64,000 nucleotides of DNA from Stenotrophomonas maltophilia (GTDB lineage: Bacteria; Pseudomonadota; Gammaproteobacteria; Xanthomonadales; Xanthomonadaceae): assembly GCF_002799245.1 (NCBI RefSeq), contig NZ_NEQV01000005.1:1-64000 (forward strand), in the 5' to 3' direction. The notes below the pieces were generated by a model. It saw only the letters and a list, made by a program, of their open reading frames with translations. It searched no databases and had not been told where the DNA came from. Of this stretch, positions 62,266-64,000 are shown one piece after another. A program made the position numbers and the translations under genes. Each line of letters begins with the position of its first letter. Position 1 is the first letter of the stretch.

Positions 62266-63531
62266 ATGCACGACGCCGTCACCCGCCCGACTCCCCCCTC
62301 CGATGCCACCGCCTGGCCCCGTCGCCAGACCCATGCCGTCCAGATCGGCGGGGTCACCGTAGGCGGAGGCAAGCCGGTGGTGGTGCAGTCGATGACCAAC
62401 ACCGATACCTCCGACGTGGCCTCCAGCGTGAAGCAGGTGGCCGAGCTGTGGCGTGCCGGTTCGGAAATGGTGCGGTTGACCGTCAACACCGTGGAAGCGG
62501 CTGCGGCCATCCCGCGTATCGTCGACAAGCTGGCGATGATGGGCATCGACGTACCGCTGATCGGCGATTTCCATTACAACGGCCACCAGCTGCTCACCGC
62601 CGAACCGGCGTGCGCCGAAGCGCTGGCCAAATACCGCATCAACCCGGGCAACGTCGGCTTCGGCAAGAAGAAGGACCTGCAGTTCGCCCAGTTGATCGAG
62701 TTCGCGATCCGTTACAACAAGCCGGTGCGCATCGGCGCCAACTGGGGCTCGCTGGACCAGGCCCTGGCGGCGAAGCTGATGGACGAGAACAACCTGCGCG
62801 AGCAGCCCTGGGACGCCGGCCGCGTGCTGCGCGAGGCGCTGATCCGTTCGGCGCTGGATTCGGCCGAGCAGGCGGTGGAACTCGGCCTGCCGCGCGATCG
62901 CATCGTGCTGTCGGCCAAGGTCAGCGGCGTGCAGGAACTGATCGCGGTGTACCGCGACCTGGCCCAGCGCTCCGACTTCGCCCTGCACCTGGGCCTGACC
63001 GAAGCCGGTATCGGCAGCAAGGGCATCGTCGCCTCGTCGGCAGCATTGAGCGTGCTGCTGCAGGAAGGCATCGGTGACACCATCCGCATCTCGCTGACCC
63101 CGGAACCGGGCCAGTCGCGCACGCAGGAAGTGATCGTCGCCCAGGAGCTGCTGCAGACCACCGGCCAGCGCGCCTTCACGCCGCTGGTCACGGCCTGCCC
63201 GGGCTGCGGCCGCACCACCTCCGAGTTCTTCCAGGAACTGGCCAAAGTGGTGCAGAACCACGTGCGCGAGAAGATGCCGCTGTGGAAGATCCATCACCCG
63301 GGGGCGGAGAACATGACCCTGGCGGTGATGGGCTGCATCGTCAATGGGCCGGGTGAGTCGCGCCATGCCAACATCGGCATCTCGCTGCCGGGTACGGGCG
63401 AGACGCCGGCTGCACCGGTATTCGTCGATGGCGAGAAGAAGGTGACCCTGCGAGGCGACAACATCGCCCAGGAGTTCGTCGCCCTGATCGACGATTACGT
63501 CGAACGCACCTATGCCCGAAGCGCCGGATAA
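62266..63531 (+). CDS. ispG: HMBPP synthase (GcpE)
   Basis: Iron-sulfur enzyme of the non-mevalonate isoprenoid pathway. The 421-residue protein has [20 protein letters not shown] at the start, the barrel strands with [13 protein letters not shown], and the 4Fe-4S Cys motif [15 protein letters not shown] near 309, with [11 protein letters not shown] near 356. The start codon has no leader. The next gene starts 20 bases inside its end. Confidence 0.96.
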   Translation: MHDAVTRPTPPSDATAWPRRQTHAVQIGGVTVGGGKPVVVQSMTNTDTSDVASSVKQVAELWRAGSEMVRLTVNTVEAAAAIPRIVDKLAMMGIDVPLIGDFHYNGHQLLTAEPACAEALAKYRINPGNVGFGKKKDLQFAQLIEFAIRYNKPVRIGANWGSLDQALAAKLMDENNLREQPWDAGRVLREALIRSALDSAEQAVELGLPRDRIVLSAKVSGVQELIAVYRDLAQRSDFALHLGLTEAGIGSKGIVASSAALSVLLQEGIGDTIRISLTPEPGQSRTQEVIVAQELLQTTGQRAFTPLVTACPGCGRTTSEFFQELAKVVQNHVREKMPLWKIHHPGAENMTLAVMGCIVNGPGESRHANIGISLPGTGETPAAPVFVDGEKKVTLRGDNIAQEFVALIDDYVERTYARSAG

Positions 63532-64000
63532 GCCCGCGATCCTCGCTGCGCCGGAGTCCGCCTCCGGTTTCCGCCACTGGATGGCACGCAATGCCTGGCG
63601 CCTGGTGCTGCTGTTCGGGGGCGTGCTGCTGCCGCTGGCCGGTTTCGTCGCTCTGGCCGACGAAGTGCACGAGTTTGAATCGTTCCATTTCGATGCACCG
63701 CTGCTGTGGCAGATGCATGGCCTGCATTCGCCACTGCTGGACCGCTTCTTCGTGCTCATCTCGAAACTGGGCTACGAATGGTTCCTGATTCCGGCCGACG
63801 TGCTGATCATCGGCGTGCTGCTGGGCTACCGGCGGTGGCGCGAGGCGACGTTCGTGGCGGTCAGCTTCGTCGGCTCGGCGTTGCTGAACATGGGCAGCAA
63901 GCACTTTTTCCAGCGTGAACGCCCCAGCCTGTGGGAATCGATCGCGCCGGAATCGACGTTCAGCTTTCCCAGCGGCCACGCGATGGGCTCGATGACCCTG
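63512..64000 (+). CDS. PAP2-family phosphatase, partial
   Basis: Cut by the window edge after 163 codons. The start ATG at 63512 overlaps the ispG end by 20 bases. Membrane helices lie near 30-50 and 90-115. The PAP2 motif KHFFQRERP near 132-140 and the PSGHAMGS near 153-160 show the phosphatase active site; the third motif is beyond the edge. Such enzymes act on lipid phosphates such as undecaprenyl diphosphate. Confidence 0.85.
   Translation, partial: MPEAPDKPAILAAPESASGFRHWMARNAWRLVLLFGGVLLPLAGFVALADEVHEFESFHFDAPLLWQMHGLHSPLLDRFFVLISKLGYEWFLIPADVLIIGVLLGYRRWREATFVAVSFVGSALLNMGSKHFFQRERPSLWESIAPESTFSFPSGHAMGSMTL

Overview
The window looks like chromosomal core DNA from a Stenotrophomonas species (Xanthomonadaceae, probably the S. 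maltophilia complex). Reasons: high GC with strongly GC-biased third positions, the gene order folP-miaA-hfq-hflX and lexA-recA-recX, the xanthomonad-type LexA box, many short GTAG-headed hairpins like the SMAG repeats of S. maltophilia, and a dense set of TonB-dependent receptors. No prophage, integrase, insertion sequence, rRNA operon or CRISPR array was seen.

Layout. 1-12.1 kb: folate, tRNA modification and RNA chaperone genes (folP, miaA, hfq, hflX), pncC, an UbiB-like kinase, the SOS block lexA-recA-recX, alaS, csrA and tRNA-Ser. 12.1-25.5 kb: accessory uptake. It holds a CGNR-type regulator with a cyclase, a ZnuD-like receptor behind a Zur-like box, an AraC regulator next to a Fur-controlled siderophore receptor, and a four-gene leftward locus (MFS, ROK regulator, TonB receptor, secreted DUF218 protein) with its own inverted-repeat operator. 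25.7-41.8 kb: a secreted small protein, an isolated aceE, a TonB receptor plus phospholipase C pair behind a Pho-like box, two multiheme cytochromes behind a perfect FNR-type box, hydrolases, an MFS carrier behind a LacI-type operator, and a further siderophore-type receptor.

41.9-54.2 kb: a divergent pirin/LysR pair, three identical tRNA-Arg(ACG) genes, thiD, a PIN-PhoH ATPase, the conserved block bcp-gcvR-dapA-bamC-like, ferredoxin FdxA, a sugar porter and tRNA-Glu. 54.2-64 kb: pcnB-folK-panB-panC, a membrane protein, panD-pgi, a RegB/RegA-type redox two-component pair, ispG, and a PAP2 phosphatase cut by the right edge.

The most unusual material is regulatory. Four of the five TonB receptors in 28 kb have a recognisable but different operator type upstream (Zur-like, Fur, a ROK-linked inverted repeat, Pho-like). 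A CGNR-family gene has a perfect 12-bp inverted repeat on its start codon, and an FNR site precedes a cytochrome pair that includes a TsdA-like protein with a His/Cys-type heme site. All family names come from reading motifs and comparing lengths by eye; no database search was run.
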